Of a stretch of 64,000 bases of DNA, positions 1-9,860 are shown one piece after another. The stretch comes from Moheibacter stercoris. GTDB taxonomy: Bacteria; Bacteroidota; Bacteroidia; Flavobacteriales; Weeksellaceae. The notes below the pieces were generated by a model, which saw nothing but the letters and a program-made list of their open reading frames with translations, did no database searches and was not told where the DNA came from. The stretch lies in NCBI RefSeq assembly GCF_040545805.1, contig NZ_JBEPMO010000001.1, forward strand, positions 62,001 to 126,000, written 5' to 3'. Each line of letters starts with the position of its first letter. The first letter of the stretch is position 1. Made by a program: the position numbers and the translations under genes.

Positions 1-477
1 CAGGAACTTGGAAATCAACTGCAAATTTCAAAAAATACTGTTGAGCGATATTTAGATTTATTAACGAAGGTATTTGTCTTGTTCAAATTAAATGGATTCA
101 GTAGAAATCTTCGAAAAGAAATAACCAAATCTAGTCGTTGGTATTTCTATGATAATGGAATTAGAAATGCGCTTATTCAAAATTTCAATCGACTGGAACA
201 ACGAAACGATGTGGGAGAATTATGGGAAAATTATTTGGCCTCAGAAAGAATTAAAAAACAACAGTATCACAAAATAAAAAGCCAAAATTACTTTTGGAGA
301 ACTTACGATCAACAAGAATTGGATTGGCTAGAAGAAAAAACGGAGCATATTCATGGGTTTGAATTCAAATGGAATCCAAAAAAAAATCCTAAACCTCCAA
401 CCGCGTTTTCAAAAGCTTATCCTAAAGCAGATTTTGATGTCATAAATCCTTCCAATTATTTGGATTTCATCACCTAA
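1..477 (+). CDS. AAA ATPase with DUF4143 C-terminus, 5' end outside the window
   Basis: The reading frame is open from base 1, so only the last ~158 residues are present. The visible part starts in a winged-helix-like segment (QLQISKNTVERYLDLL) and runs into a region with WRTYDQQELDWLEEK, which matches the conserved D-E-D/W endonuclease-like core of DUF4143 (GN-E-VD in its paralogues). The family couples an N-terminal P-loop ATPase to this C-terminal domain; its cellular role is not established. The ATPase half lies outside the window. Three full-length relatives lie at 16.2, 24.0 and 25.5 kb, so this genome carries at least four. Confidence 0.75.
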   Translation, partial: QELGNQLQISKNTVERYLDLLTKVFVLFKLNGFSRNLRKEITKSSRWYFYDNGIRNALIQNFNRLEQRNDVGELWENYLASERIKKQQYHKIKSQNYFWRTYDQQELDWLEEKTEHIHGFEFKWNPKKNPKPPTAFSKAYPKADFDVINPSNYLDFIT

Positions 478-478
478 T

Positions 479-844
479 CTACATCGCTCGTTTCTTTTTC
501 AAAACCTTTACCAAACTGACTTTGAGATTGGATACATCGGCAGGTAAGTTCTCTGTTGGCAAGATTTCTTCTCGAACAATTAGTTTATAAATATAGCCTG
601 GTTCATAGACAAATCCATCAATATCATTGTAAAACAAAGTCCAATTTCCTTTTTCAATTTTATCTCCAACTTGAATTTGGATGCAATTCATTTTTCCAAC
701 TCCAATGCAGTCCACCATGGTTCCGGCAACCCAATAGATTTTCTCGTTTTCTTTCAATTTATGGCTTGAAAAATTCGCTTTATCCGCACATCCAAACAAA
801 CTAAAAATCAGCAAAACTCCGAATAGCTGGATCAAATTCTTCAT
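479..844 (-). CDS. DUF4377 lipoprotein
   Basis: About 121 residues from the Met at 844, chosen because it directly precedes a clear SPII signal peptide (MKNLIQLFGVLLIF...LFGC, lipidated Cys at ~19); a longer frame to 928 would only add a hydrophilic run from the glyA terminator. The mature part (VDCIGVGKMNCIQIQVG, then W-LFYNDIDGF-YEPGY and LPADVSNLKVSLVKVL) matches the small DUF4377 domain, found in HslJ-like envelope proteins of Bacteroidota. Function unknown; likely anchored to the periplasmic face of an envelope membrane. It faces the glyA terminator and is probably monocistronic. Confidence 0.65.
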   Translation of the reverse strand: MKNLIQLFGVLLIFSLFGCADKANFSSHKLKENEKIYWVAGTMVDCIGVGKMNCIQIQVGDKIEKGNWTLFYNDIDGFVYEPGYIYKLIVREEILPTENLPADVSNLKVSLVKVLKKKRAM

Positions 845-910
845 TTTCATCTCTTTCATTTTAGAAAAAAAATCCAAAAACCAATCCAAAGGACTATTAC
901 AGTATGTTAA

Positions 911-946
911 AAAAAATCTCCCTTTCAAACGAAAAGGAGATTTTCT
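911..946 (-). terminator. rho-independent terminator of glyA
   Basis: A 14-base arm (913-926) pairs with 931-944 with one mismatch around a four-base AAAC loop. Read on the minus strand it ends in a run of T, as expected downstream of glyA, which stops at 972. Confidence 0.8.
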
Positions 947-971
947 ATTTTATTTCTATTGAGTATTTCAA

Positions 972-2243
972 TTACATCTGAAACAAAGGACGATCTTCCA
1001 TCATTTCGATTACTTTATCGCCAACACTTTCCAAAACAGCATCATTGTCTTTGTTCATCAAAGCTTCGTCAATCAAGTTTGCAATTGTTTCCATATCGTT
1101 TTCTTTCAATCCACGAGTGGTAATCGCTGCAGTTCCCAAACGAATTCCCGAAGTTGTAAACGGAGATTTATCGTCAAATGGAACCATGTTTTTGTTACAG
1201 GTAATATCGGCTTTTACCAATGCATTTTCGGCTTCTTTCCCGTTAATATTTTTGTTTCGAAGGTCAATCAACATCAAGTGATTGTCCGTTCCTCCCGAAA
1301 CGATATCATATCCATTGGCAATCATTGCTTTGGCCAAAGCTTGTGCATTTTTGGTTACTTGAATCACATAATCCATATAACCGTCTGACAATGCCTCTTC
1401 AAAAGCAACCGCTTTCGCTGCAATTACATGTTCCAAAGGACCACCTTGCATTCCTGGGAAAACTGCCATATTTAACAATTGAGACATCATTTTGATTTCT
1501 CCTTTTGGCGTTTTTTCACCCCAAGGATTTTCAAAATCTTTCCCCATCATGATCACACCACCTCTCGGACCACGTAATGTTTTGTGTGTCGTAGAAGTCA
1601 CAAAATGACAATGCGGCATTGGGTCGTTCAAAACTCCTCTTGCAATCAATCCAGCTGGATGCGCAATATCTGCTAACAACAATGCTCCTACTTCGTCTGC
1701 AACTTCACGGAATTTTGCAAAATCAATATCACGCGAATAAGCCGAAGCTCCACAAATAATCATTTTCGGTTTTTCTTTCAAAGCTGTTTGACGCATTGCT
1801 TCATAATCAATTCTTCCGGTTTCACGATCTACACCGTAAAAACAAGTCTGATACAACATTCCCGAAGAACTTACAGGAGAACCATGTGTCAAGTGTCCGC
1901 CATGAGACAAATCCAATCCCATGATTTTATCGCCTGGTTTCAAACAAGCTAAATATACAGAACCATTGGCTTGAGAACCACTATGCGGCTGCACATTTGC
2001 GTATTCTGCGTTAAACAAATGTTTCAATCTTTCTATGGCCAAAGTTTCGATTTGATCGACCACTTCACAACCACCATAATAACGCTTTCCTGGATAGCCT
2101 TCTGCGTATTTGTTCGTCAAAATAGACCCCATTGCTTTCATTACATTATCACTTACGTAATTTTCTGAAGCAATCAACTCCAAACCGATGGTTTGTCTTT
2201 CTCTTTCGTCTTCAATTAAATCGAAAATAATATCTTTTGCCAT
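972..2243 (-). CDS. glyA: serine hydroxymethyltransferase
   Basis: Converts serine and tetrahydrofolate to glycine and 5,10-methylene-THF with PLP; cytosolic one-carbon metabolism. The 423-residue product is of normal family length. The PLP-binding lysine is K221 in TSTTHKTLRGPRGG, and the N-terminal LIASENYVS and YAEGYPGKRYYGG motifs are intact. I start at the ATG at 2243 (MAKDIIFDLI); the in-frame extension to 2264 runs into the promoter. It is divergent from anmK and close to folC, which makes the polyglutamate tail of its folate cosubstrate. Confidence 0.97.
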   Translation of the reverse strand: MAKDIIFDLIEDERERQTIGLELIASENYVSDNVMKAMGSILTNKYAEGYPGKRYYGGCEVVDQIETLAIERLKHLFNAEYANVQPHSGSQANGSVYLACLKPGDKIMGLDLSHGGHLTHGSPVSSSGMLYQTCFYGVDRETGRIDYEAMRQTALKEKPKMIICGASAYSRDIDFAKFREVADEVGALLLADIAHPAGLIARGVLNDPMPHCHFVTSTTHKTLRGPRGGVIMMGKDFENPWGEKTPKGEIKMMSQLLNMAVFPGMQGGPLEHVIAAKAVAFEEALSDGYMDYVIQVTKNAQALAKAMIANGYDIVSGGTDNHLMLIDLRNKNINGKEAENALVKADITCNKNMVPFDDKSPFTTSGIRLGTAAITTRGLKENDMETIANLIDEALMNKDNDAVLESVGDKVIEMMEDRPLFQM

Positions 2244-2248
2244 AATTC

Positions 2249-2256
2249 TAAATTTG
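2249..2256 (+). promoter_or_regulatory. Bacteroidota -7 box for anmK
   Basis: TAAATTTG matches the TAnnTTTG consensus of the Bacteroidota housekeeping sigma factor and lies 38 bases before the anmK start. It is back to back with the glyA promoter box. Confidence 0.5.
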
Positions 2257-2261
2257 CTTCC

Positions 2262-2269
2262 CAAAAGTA
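2262..2269 (-). promoter_or_regulatory. Bacteroidota -7 box for glyA
   Basis: On the minus strand this reads TACTTTTG (TAnnTTTG), 18 bases before the chosen glyA start. This supports the 2243 start over the upstream one. Confidence 0.5.
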
Positions 2270-2293
2270 GGGAATATATCTTACTTTTAATCG

Positions 2294-3346
2294 ATGAAAA
2301 CGTTTTTTGCCATAGGACTTATGTCAGGAACTTCCTTGGATGGATTGGATCTTTGTTATGTCCAATTTTCTTATCCGACCATGGAATTTAAAATTCTAAA
2401 AGCCCAAACTTTGGAGTATTCAGACGAATGGAAAGATCGACTGAAAAATTCGATTCATCTTTCAGGTGAACAACTCACGAAACTCGATGTGGATTATGGA
2501 TTTCATTTAGGCGAAATGGTGGCTAGCTTCATTCAAAATCATCAAATTTCAGATCTTGATTTCATTGCTTCGCACGGACATACCGTTTTTCATAAGCCGA
2601 AAGAATTCTATACGCTTCAAATTGGGAATGGAGCAGGAATTTATGCGAAAACGGGAATCAAAACAATTTATAATTTCCGAATTCAAGATGTGATACTAGG
2701 CGGACAAGGAGCACCTTTGGTTCCGATTGGAGACGAAATTTTATTTGGACAGTACGACGCTTGTTTAAATCTAGGCGGATTTTCCAATATTTCGTTTCGA
2801 AGAAATGAAAAGAGATTGGCGTTTGACATCTGTCCCGTGAACATCATTTTGAATCATTTGGCAGAAAAAATAGGTCAGAACTATGATCGAAATGGAGAAA
2901 TTGCTCGAAATGGAAATATTTCAGACGAATTGGTTCTGCAACTAAATGAATTGGAATTTTATCATCAAGCACCACCCAAATCATTGGGAATTGAATGGTG
3001 TTTGGAAACAATTCATCCGATTTTGAACAATTCCCAACTTTCAACAGAAGATTTAATCGCAAGTTTTACGGAACATATTGCTGTTCAGATTGCAGCAATA
3101 TTCAACCAAAATAAATTGGAAAACTGTTTGGTAACAGGTGGTGGAGCTTACAATCAATTTCTTATTTCATCTATTCAAAAAAAGACAACGACAGAAATCA
3201 TTTTGCCCGAAAATCAACGGATCGAATACAAAGAAGCTTTGATTTTTGCTTTGATGGGATTGTTAAAATTGGAAAATCAAGTCAATGTTTTCCAATCCGT
3301 GACCGGTGCTTCAAAAGATCATTCGACTGGTTTAATTGTTGGATGA
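2294..3346 (+). CDS. anmK: anhydro-N-acetylmuramic acid kinase
   Basis: Phosphorylates and opens 1,6-anhydro-MurNAc released from peptidoglycan turnover, giving MurNAc-6-phosphate for recycling; cytosolic. The 350-residue length is normal. It begins with the family signature IGLMSGTSLDGLD, has ASHGHTVFHKP with the expected HGHT motif, the GNGA segment, and a C-terminal VTGGGAYNQFL sugar-kinase motif. It is followed 58 bases later by folC on the same strand, so the two may be cotranscribed. Confidence 0.95.
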   Translation: MKTFFAIGLMSGTSLDGLDLCYVQFSYPTMEFKILKAQTLEYSDEWKDRLKNSIHLSGEQLTKLDVDYGFHLGEMVASFIQNHQISDLDFIASHGHTVFHKPKEFYTLQIGNGAGIYAKTGIKTIYNFRIQDVILGGQGAPLVPIGDEILFGQYDACLNLGGFSNISFRRNEKRLAFDICPVNIILNHLAEKIGQNYDRNGEIARNGNISDELVLQLNELEFYHQAPPKSLGIEWCLETIHPILNNSQLSTEDLIASFTEHIAVQIAAIFNQNKLENCLVTGGGAYNQFLISSIQKKTTTEIILPENQRIEYKEALIFALMGLLKLENQVNVFQSVTGASKDHSTGLIVG

Positions 3347-3404
3347 ATTTTAGCAGAAATTTCAATTAAGAAATCCTACATTTGAAGCCTAATTTCACTA
3401 TCTC

Positions 3405-4619
3405 ATGAATTTTCCCGAAACGGTTGACTGGTTGTATGAAAAACTCCCGATGTTCCAGAGAACGGGTGTAAAAGCCTTCAAAAAAAACTTAGACAATATC
3501 CTTTTCCTGACAGAAAAATTGGATAATCCTCATCAAAAATTCCCAAGCATTCATGTGGCAGGAACCAATGGCAAAGGAAGCACTTCGCATATGTTGGCAT
3601 CGATTTTACAGGAAGCGGGATTCAAAGTCGGCTTGACGACTTCTCCTCATTTAAAGGATTTCCGTGAACGAATTCGGGTCAATGGAGAAATTTGCACAGA
3701 GGAATTTGTCGTCCAATTTGTAGAAAAACATCATGAATTAATTGAATCTTCCAAAGCATCTTTTTTTGAAGTCGCCGTTGCAATGGCCTTTGACTATTTT
3801 GCACAAGATGAAGTGGATATTGCGGTCATTGAAACGGGCTTGGGTGGCAGATTGGATTCCACCAATATCATCACACCGAAATTGTCTGTGATTACCAATA
3901 TTGGATTGGATCATACGGGAATTTTGGGTGAAACTTTAGCTGAAATTGCCTTTGAAAAAGCAGGAATTATCAAAGAAGGAATTCCTGTGATTTTGGGCGA
4001 AAAACATCCCCAAACTTTGCCTGTTTTTGAAACCAAAGCGAAGGAAATGAATGCGAATTTAATTTTCGCGGAAGATTCCGAGCATCCTGAATACAATTCG
4101 GATTTGAAAGGTATTTATCAGGTAAAAAACAGACGAACGGTCTTAACTGCGATAGAGGAATTACGCAAACAAGGAATGAACATTCCAGAGGAAGCAGTTC
4201 AAAGAGGATTGGCCAATGTGATCAAAAATACTGGTTTACGAGGCCGATGGGATATTTTGCAAACGAATCCATTGATTGTAGCCGACACAGCTCATAATCC
4301 GCATGGAATTCAAGAAGTAATGCGACAAATTCAAGAAACACCTCATCAGAAATTACACTTTGTCTTGGGATTTGTGAATGATAAAGATGTTGCATCTATT
4401 TTGGAGTATTTCCCCAAAAATGCGCTTTATTATTTTTCAGAACCCGATGTTCCACGAAAACTTCCCGTTGAGGAATTGAAAACTCAAATTCCATCCGATT
4501 TTCAGGCTAGTTATTATTCTACTATTCAAAATGCCTTAGAAGCGGCGAAAAAGGCCGCCAAACCAGAAGACTTCATCTATGTAGGCGGAAGTACGTTTGT
4601 AGTTGCAGAAGTGGTTTAG
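3405..4619 (+). CDS. folC: folylpolyglutamate synthase / dihydrofolate synthase
   Basis: Mur-ligase-family enzyme that adds glutamate to dihydropteroate and to folates. The 404 residues carry the P-loop HVAGTNGKGSTSHML, the TTSPHLKDFRERIRVNG omega-loop motif, IETGLGGRLDSTN, and the C-terminal VADTAHNPHG motif of the Mur ligase C domain. ATG at 3405; ends at 4619 just before short AT-rich direct repeats and the convergent wzc-like gene. Confidence 0.95.
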   Translation: MNFPETVDWLYEKLPMFQRTGVKAFKKNLDNILFLTEKLDNPHQKFPSIHVAGTNGKGSTSHMLASILQEAGFKVGLTTSPHLKDFRERIRVNGEICTEEFVVQFVEKHHELIESSKASFFEVAVAMAFDYFAQDEVDIAVIETGLGGRLDSTNIITPKLSVITNIGLDHTGILGETLAEIAFEKAGIIKEGIPVILGEKHPQTLPVFETKAKEMNANLIFAEDSEHPEYNSDLKGIYQVKNRRTVLTAIEELRKQGMNIPEEAVQRGLANVIKNTGLRGRWDILQTNPLIVADTAHNPHGIQEVMRQIQETPHQKLHFVLGFVNDKDVASILEYFPKNALYYFSEPDVPRKLPVEELKTQIPSDFQASYYSTIQNALEAAKKAAKPEDFIYVGGSTFVVAEVV

Positions 4620-4713
4620 GGAGTTGGAAGCTAGAAGATGGGAGTTGGAGGCTTTAATTGATTAAAGTCAAAAATTCGTATTTCGTATATCGTAATTCGT
4701 ATATCGTAAAATT
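4620..4713. repeat. short direct repeats between convergent genes
   Basis: The gap between folC and the wzc-like gene has two copies of a GGGAGTTGGA-type word and three near-copies of ATTCGTATATCGTA. I see no clear terminator hairpin. Confidence 0.4.
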
Positions 4714-7113
4714 TTATCTAAATCTAGCTGGTAAAAATCGTTTCCATTTTTTTGGTTTGGCATCGGCATAGCCACCATAACCGTATCCATATCCGTAACC
4801 ATAGCCATATCCATAGCCTTTTCCAGCTCCGACATCATTTAAGATCAAAGCCATATTGGGCAATCGTTTGTCACGGTATAAATCACGAGGCATTTCCAAT
4901 AATCGTTTGTCTAAATAATTCGCACGAATCACATACAAGAACAAGTCGGCATGGTTGGCAATGATTTGGGTATCGGTCACCAAACTTACTGGCGCAGTAT
5001 CGACAATCACAAAATCATACAAGTTTTTGGCTTCATCAATCAATTCCTTGAAACGGCCATTCATCAACAATTCCGATGGATTGGGTGCAATAACACCTGA
5101 ATGAATGATATCGAATTTCAAACTTGCATCATGCGTAATCACATCTTGAATTTGAAGACCTGTATCGGACAAGAAATGGGTAATTCCTTTGTTGGTTCCC
5201 AAGTATTCTTTGTCCAACATTTCCAATAAACGTGGACTACGAATATCGGCTCCTACCAACAAAACTTTGTATTTTTCAGAAGTGGCCAAGATGGTCGCCA
5301 AGTTGGAGGCCACAAAGGTCTTTCCTTCTCCACTCACCGTTGAAGTAATGAAAATCGATTTGCCGCCAATTTGAGATTCGGGAAGATAGAAATTGATATT
5401 GGTTCGTAAAATTCGGAAAGATTCTGCCAAAATACTTCGATCATTTTCTTGAATGATTTCATCTGCTTTGGTGTTGGGAATATCTCCAATAATGGAAATC
5501 CCTGTTTTTTCAATGTCCTTACGACTCTGCACTTTGTTGTTCAACAAGAACGTCAAATAAAGAATTGCCAAAGGAATCATCAAACCTGCTGCGGCCGCAC
5601 CCAAATAGATCGTTTGACGGTTGGGAGCAATGGGAGAATAATTGCTATATGCATAATCCACTACTTTGATGGCTGATGGTGTTGCGGAATTGGTAATTTC
5701 GTTTTCTTCTCTTTTTTGCAACAAGAACAAATACAAGGCTTCTACAATTTGCTGTTGTCTTGCAATGTGTTTGAATTCTTTTTCTTGGGTTGGGAATGAC
5801 TGTATTTTTGAAGAAATTCGTCCACTTTCACCTGTAGCCTTGTTTAAAGAAATCTGCGTAGTCTTTTTATAATTGTTCAAACTTGTGTTTAGGTTGGCGC
5901 CAATTTCGGCTATTTGTTGATTGAGATTTTGAACAATTTCACTCGATTCTGTAGAATGCTTCAACATATCTTTTTTGGCCAAAATCAATTCGTTGTATTT
6001 CGAAACATTGGCGTTGATGGCACCATCGGTCAAACCAACATTGACAGGCACTAAATCTTCACCATTGGTTTTCAAATAATCCTGCATATAATCCACCAAG
6101 CTCAATTGAGTCGATTCTGCTAAAACTTGAGAATGGTTGGCTGACTTTTCATTCAAACTTAAACCACCTTCGGCCTGCAAATCAATGACATGATTGGTCT
6201 TTTTGAACACTTCTACATCACGGTCTTTGGACTGTAAATCATCGGAAACTTTTGCCAAACGATCTTCAATAAATTTTGTTGTTTTCTCTCCAATCAATCG
6301 TTTGTCATTGATCGCGTCTTCATTGTATTGACTGATCAATTCGTCGATTACTTTTTTGGCACGATCGGGTAAATTATCGACCATTGAAACACTCAAAACG
6401 GAACCATCGTTTACAGGTGCAATCGTCAACTTTCCTTTGTACATGCTTGTCGCAGATTCAATCGGTAAAATTGCCACCATAATGGACCTCCCAGTAGTGA
6501 CAGATTTCCCATCTTTGGGCAATACCATGAATTCGGTTTTCCCAATTTTGATAGGACTTCCTAGTGAAGAATTATAGGTTTGTTCATTATGAATGATGTC
6601 AAATTTGTTGGCCGATTTCATTTTCAATTCAAATCGTAGAGGTGCATAATCTTTGGATAAAACCTTTACAATGATGGGAGTAGTCTCCTGAAAAAATTCT
6701 CCTTTTTTGAATCGACCATCCGAAAAATAACGAACATTTAAATCCAAATTCTGAACTACTTTGCTCACCAATCTTCTGGAGCGCATGATTTCAATCTGAT
6801 CCGAAATATCGGGTTTGGTATCCGCTCTTCCTAGCCCTCTTCCCGTCAATGCACTCAATTCAGAACTCCATTTGGTCGCATCTTCTTTCAACAATAATTT
6901 TGCTTCTGCTCGATAGTAATTTTCTGCGTACCGAAGATGAATATGTGCAGCAGCTAAAGCTATTATAAGACCCAAGGCTAACCAATACCAATTGCGAATC
7001 AATCTTTCCCATAATTCAATAAATGAAAAGGAGCTTTGTCCTTCCCCATCCAATAAATTTTGAGTGGAAGTTGAATTTAAGTTAGAATCGCCATTGAGCT
7101 CTTTATACTGCAT
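4714..7113 (-). CDS. wzc: Wzc-type polysaccharide copolymerase / tyrosine autokinase
   Basis: Inner-membrane protein of 799 residues that works with Wza to set chain length and export of capsule or EPS. The first membrane helix lies at ~40-62, a Wzz-type periplasmic region with coiled coil follows, and the second helix is at ~503-525. The cytoplasmic BY-kinase has Walker A STVSGEGKTFVAS (K598), Walker A' VLLVGADIRSP and Walker B FVIVDTAPVSL. The C-terminus has alternating Gly-Tyr (GYGYGYGYG), the autophosphorylation tail. It starts nine bases after the wza-like stop, so the two are coupled. It is the last gene of the glycan operon. Confidence 0.93.
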   Translation of the reverse strand: MQYKELNGDSNLNSTSTQNLLDGEGQSSFSFIELWERLIRNWYWLALGLIIALAAAHIHLRYAENYYRAEAKLLLKEDATKWSSELSALTGRGLGRADTKPDISDQIEIMRSRRLVSKVVQNLDLNVRYFSDGRFKKGEFFQETTPIIVKVLSKDYAPLRFELKMKSANKFDIIHNEQTYNSSLGSPIKIGKTEFMVLPKDGKSVTTGRSIMVAILPIESATSMYKGKLTIAPVNDGSVLSVSMVDNLPDRAKKVIDELISQYNEDAINDKRLIGEKTTKFIEDRLAKVSDDLQSKDRDVEVFKKTNHVIDLQAEGGLSLNEKSANHSQVLAESTQLSLVDYMQDYLKTNGEDLVPVNVGLTDGAINANVSKYNELILAKKDMLKHSTESSEIVQNLNQQIAEIGANLNTSLNNYKKTTQISLNKATGESGRISSKIQSFPTQEKEFKHIARQQQIVEALYLFLLQKREENEITNSATPSAIKVVDYAYSNYSPIAPNRQTIYLGAAAAGLMIPLAILYLTFLLNNKVQSRKDIEKTGISIIGDIPNTKADEIIQENDRSILAESFRILRTNINFYLPESQIGGKSIFITSTVSGEGKTFVASNLATILATSEKYKVLLVGADIRSPRLLEMLDKEYLGTNKGITHFLSDTGLQIQDVITHDASLKFDIIHSGVIAPNPSELLMNGRFKELIDEAKNLYDFVIVDTAPVSLVTDTQIIANHADLFLYVIRANYLDKRLLEMPRDLYRDKRLPNMALILNDVGAGKGYGYGYGYGYGYGYGGYADAKPKKWKRFLPARFR

Positions 7114-7122
7114 GTGAAAAGT

Positions 7123-7884
7123 TTAACGGGTAATTAGTGTTACAAGCGTTATCAAGAAACTAGCAATGGATATCCCAAAGGATACATTTCGAATGGTATT
7201 GCTCGAGGTATTGATTTTGTTTTGATTGGGCTCAACATAGACCACATCATTTTGAGCCAAATAATAAACAGGCGAATTGAATACCTCACTTGAAGCCAAA
7301 TTCACGCGGTAATAATTCCGCTCACCTCCTTCCTCACGAACGACCAAAACATTCTCCCGAACACCATTGATGGTCATATCTCCCGCCATTCCTAAGGCTT
7401 CCAAAATGGTTACTTTCTCATTTTCTAATGGATAGGTTCCTGGTTTTGTTACTTCTCCCAAAACGGTAATTCGATAATTTTTGATGGCAATTGAAACTCC
7501 AGGATCCACAATGTCTTTGGACAACAATCCTTTCATATATTGAATAGCTTCGTTTCGTGAAAGTCCTGCTAATTGCACTTTGCCCAAAACCGGAAATTCT
7601 ATATTTCCTTCTTCATCGACCAAATAAGTTTGCCTAGTATTTTGATTTTGAATGTTTGCCTCTTGATTAAAAATACGAGTTGCTTCTACACTTCTTCCAA
7701 AAACGGTAATTTCCAATAAATCATCAGCTTGAATTTTTACTGCATGTCTGTCAACCTCACTCACAGCATCTAAATCCCCTTGAAAATACACAATGCGTTC
7801 TCTAGGAACACAAGAAGTAATAAGGATTGCTAGTATAAAAAGCAATGTAAGTTTAGACAAAACACCTTTGGGGCTCATTCTCAT
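7123..7884 (-). CDS. wza: Wza-type polysaccharide export lipoprotein
   Basis: Outer-membrane export channel subunit with Poly_export and SLBB domains: the N-terminal domain around DDLLEITVFGRS, then FPVLGKVQLAGLSRNEAIQ and ITVLGEVTKPGTYPLEN. The SPII signal (LLFILAILITSC) is followed by a hydrophilic mature part, and a C-terminal hydrophobic helix (FGISIASFLITLVTLI) fits a membrane-crossing end. The frame extends to a TTG at 7908, but that overlaps a promoter box; I prefer the ATG at 7884 (a second at 7878 is possible). Confidence 0.88.
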   Translation of the reverse strand: MRMSPKGVLSKLTLLFILAILITSCVPRERIVYFQGDLDAVSEVDRHAVKIQADDLLEITVFGRSVEATRIFNQEANIQNQNTRQTYLVDEEGNIEFPVLGKVQLAGLSRNEAIQYMKGLLSKDIVDPGVSIAIKNYRITVLGEVTKPGTYPLENEKVTILEALGMAGDMTINGVRENVLVVREEGGERNYYRVNLASSEVFNSPVYYLAQNDVVYVEPNQNKINTSSNTIRNVSFGISIASFLITLVTLITR

Positions 7885-7905
7885 CTGTTCGAATTTGATC
7901 TTATG

Positions 7906-7913
7906 CAAATATA
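7906..7913 (-). promoter_or_regulatory. possible internal promoter before wza
   Basis: The minus strand reads TATATTTG (TAnnTTTG) 21 bases before the wza start, in the 29-base gap after the dehydratase gene. It could give wza and wzc extra transcription. No convincing -33 element is visible. Confidence 0.35.
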
Positions 7914-7937
7914 AAATAAATTGATTGCTGTTAACAT

Positions 7938-9860
7938 TTATTCATTTGTGGAAAAAATCGAATTATTGGGCGAATATTCGGGTAGAATTTCCTTGATTTT
8001 ATTGACCAAAAGAAAATTGGTCTCTCGTGGTTGTTCCGAAATTTCGATCGATAATAATTCTTGGAATTTAGTGGAAAATGAATCATTGGATTGATCCACT
8101 TTTGCAATCATGATTTTCGGATGGTGCGTCTTAATGGTCATTTCATTTTGCGCCAATAATTCTTCGTAAATCTTTTCACCCGGACGCAATCCAACGATTT
8201 GGATGTCGATATCATCTGGATATTTCAAACCACTTAATCGAATTATTTTTTTCGCTAAATCAAAAATCTTCACCGATTCGCCCATATCAAACACAAAAAC
8301 CTCTCCGCCTTTTCCCATGGCACCTGCCTCCAAAACCAATTGACAAGCTTCTGGGATGGTCATAAAATAGCGCGTGATATCGGGATGCGTAACTGTGATC
8401 GGTCCACCTTCTTCAATTTGTCTTCTAAAAATCGGGATGACCGAACCATTGGAACCCAATACATTTCCAAATCTTGTTACGATGAAATTGGTGGAGGAAG
8501 TTTGGTTCAAATTCGTCACATACAATTCTGCCAATCGCTTGGTCGCTCCCATCACATTGGTAGGATTTACTGCTTTGTCTGTTGAAACCATGACAAATTT
8601 CCCCACCTGATATTGCACAGCCAAATCGGCCAAAATTTTGGTTCCTTTCACATTGGTGGTAATGGATTCATAGGGATTGTCTTCCATCAAGGGAACGTGT
8701 TTGTAGGCTGCAGCATGAAAAATGATATCGGGATGAAAATGACGTATCAACAATTCCATCCGTTTTTGGTTTCGGATGTCTCCCATCACAAATTCACAGC
8801 TGTCCTTGCAATACTTTTTGGTGGTTTGCTGCAAATCAAACAAGGCCGTTTCCGATTGATCCAACATGATCAATTGTTTGACCGGATAACGCATCAATTG
8901 ACGTGCAATTTCACTTCCAATCGAACCCGCAGCCCCTGTTACCAAAATAACTTTGTCTTTGGTTTCTGCCAAAATTTCGGTATTGTTCAATTCAATGGGC
9001 TTTCTACCCAATAAGTCCTCGATGCGTATATTTTTGATTTGTTGAGCCGTCAGATCCCCTTTTAACCAACTGCTTACTGCAGGAACAATTTTCAGAGAAA
9101 CTGGAATATCGGTAAACATGTCCACAATCTCTCTTAATCGTTCAGGTTTAATGTTTTGAATGGAAATGATAATCTCGGTAATATGATGTTTCTGAACAAA
9201 TTCTGCTGTAATCGTTTTCGGATCGTAGACTTTAATCCCATCGATTTTCTTTCCAACCTTTTTCTTTTTATCGTCCAAAAATCCGAAAACTGCCACACGA
9301 CTTTTTTCATCATTTTTCAAGGCTTTGTAGGTAATCACCCCAGAATCTCCGGCACCATAAATCATCACACGGCGGCTATATCGATTTCCCAACACATAAA
9401 AATTGTACAAACTTTTGTACAAGATTCGTAAGAAAATTAGGGCAATGGTATTGAATAAGAAGTGAACCAAAATGACCACTTTGCTGATTCGAAAAGCAGA
9501 ATTTGGATCTACAGATATAATCAGCCAATTGAACAAACTCATCAAAACGACGAAAAGCATCATGGCCTTGAATACATTCATCACATCTTTGAATCCTGTA
9601 TGACGCACAATTCCTTTGTAGGACGAAGTTGCCAAATAGGCCACCAAGCTGAAAAACAAAACCTGTGGCACATGATGGATAACGACATCATACAATCGTG
9701 TAGCTGGACCAATTCGAAGGATTTTCAACAATAAAAACGTAACCAAAAAAGTATTGAAAGTGATGTATAAGTCGATTGCTAAGACCAACCTTCTAGGGGT
9801 TTCTTTTTTGAGGTTTTTACGAAGTAAATAACTTCCATATGAAAAACTAAACGCCTTCAA
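7938..9860 (-). CDS. pglF: membrane nucleoside-diphosphate-sugar 4,6-dehydratase (PglF/WbpM/FlaA1-like)
   Basis: 640 residues. Four N-terminal membrane helices (~28-150) are followed by a CoA-binding-like Rossmann domain (IYGAGDSGVITYKALK) and then the SDR dehydratase domain with VTGAAGSIGSEIARQL and STDKAVNPTNVMGATKR, whose Lys/Met pair replaces the usual Tyr catalyst in this subfamily. It likely converts UDP-GlcNAc to the 4-keto-6-deoxy sugar, first step of the bacillosamine pathway. Initiation is apparently TTG at 9860, overlapping the aminotransferase end by 14 bases, which indicates translational coupling. Confidence 0.9.
   Translation of the reverse strand: MKAFSFSYGSYLLRKNLKKETPRRLVLAIDLYITFNTFLVTFLLLKILRIGPATRLYDVVIHHVPQVLFFSLVAYLATSSYKGIVRHTGFKDVMNVFKAMMLFVVLMSLFNWLIISVDPNSAFRISKVVILVHFLFNTIALIFLRILYKSLYNFYVLGNRYSRRVMIYGAGDSGVITYKALKNDEKSRVAVFGFLDDKKKKVGKKIDGIKVYDPKTITAEFVQKHHITEIIISIQNIKPERLREIVDMFTDIPVSLKIVPAVSSWLKGDLTAQQIKNIRIEDLLGRKPIELNNTEILAETKDKVILVTGAAGSIGSEIARQLMRYPVKQLIMLDQSETALFDLQQTTKKYCKDSCEFVMGDIRNQKRMELLIRHFHPDIIFHAAAYKHVPLMEDNPYESITTNVKGTKILADLAVQYQVGKFVMVSTDKAVNPTNVMGATKRLAELYVTNLNQTSSTNFIVTRFGNVLGSNGSVIPIFRRQIEEGGPITVTHPDITRYFMTIPEACQLVLEAGAMGKGGEVFVFDMGESVKIFDLAKKIIRLSGLKYPDDIDIQIVGLRPGEKIYEELLAQNEMTIKTHHPKIMIAKVDQSNDSFSTKFQELLSIEISEQPRETNFLLVNKIKEILPEYSPNNSIFSTNE

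Noticed and set aside
9156..9734. Plus-strand frames opposite the dehydratase gene
   Set aside because: Antisense shadows of a well-supported gene, with no start context or domain.
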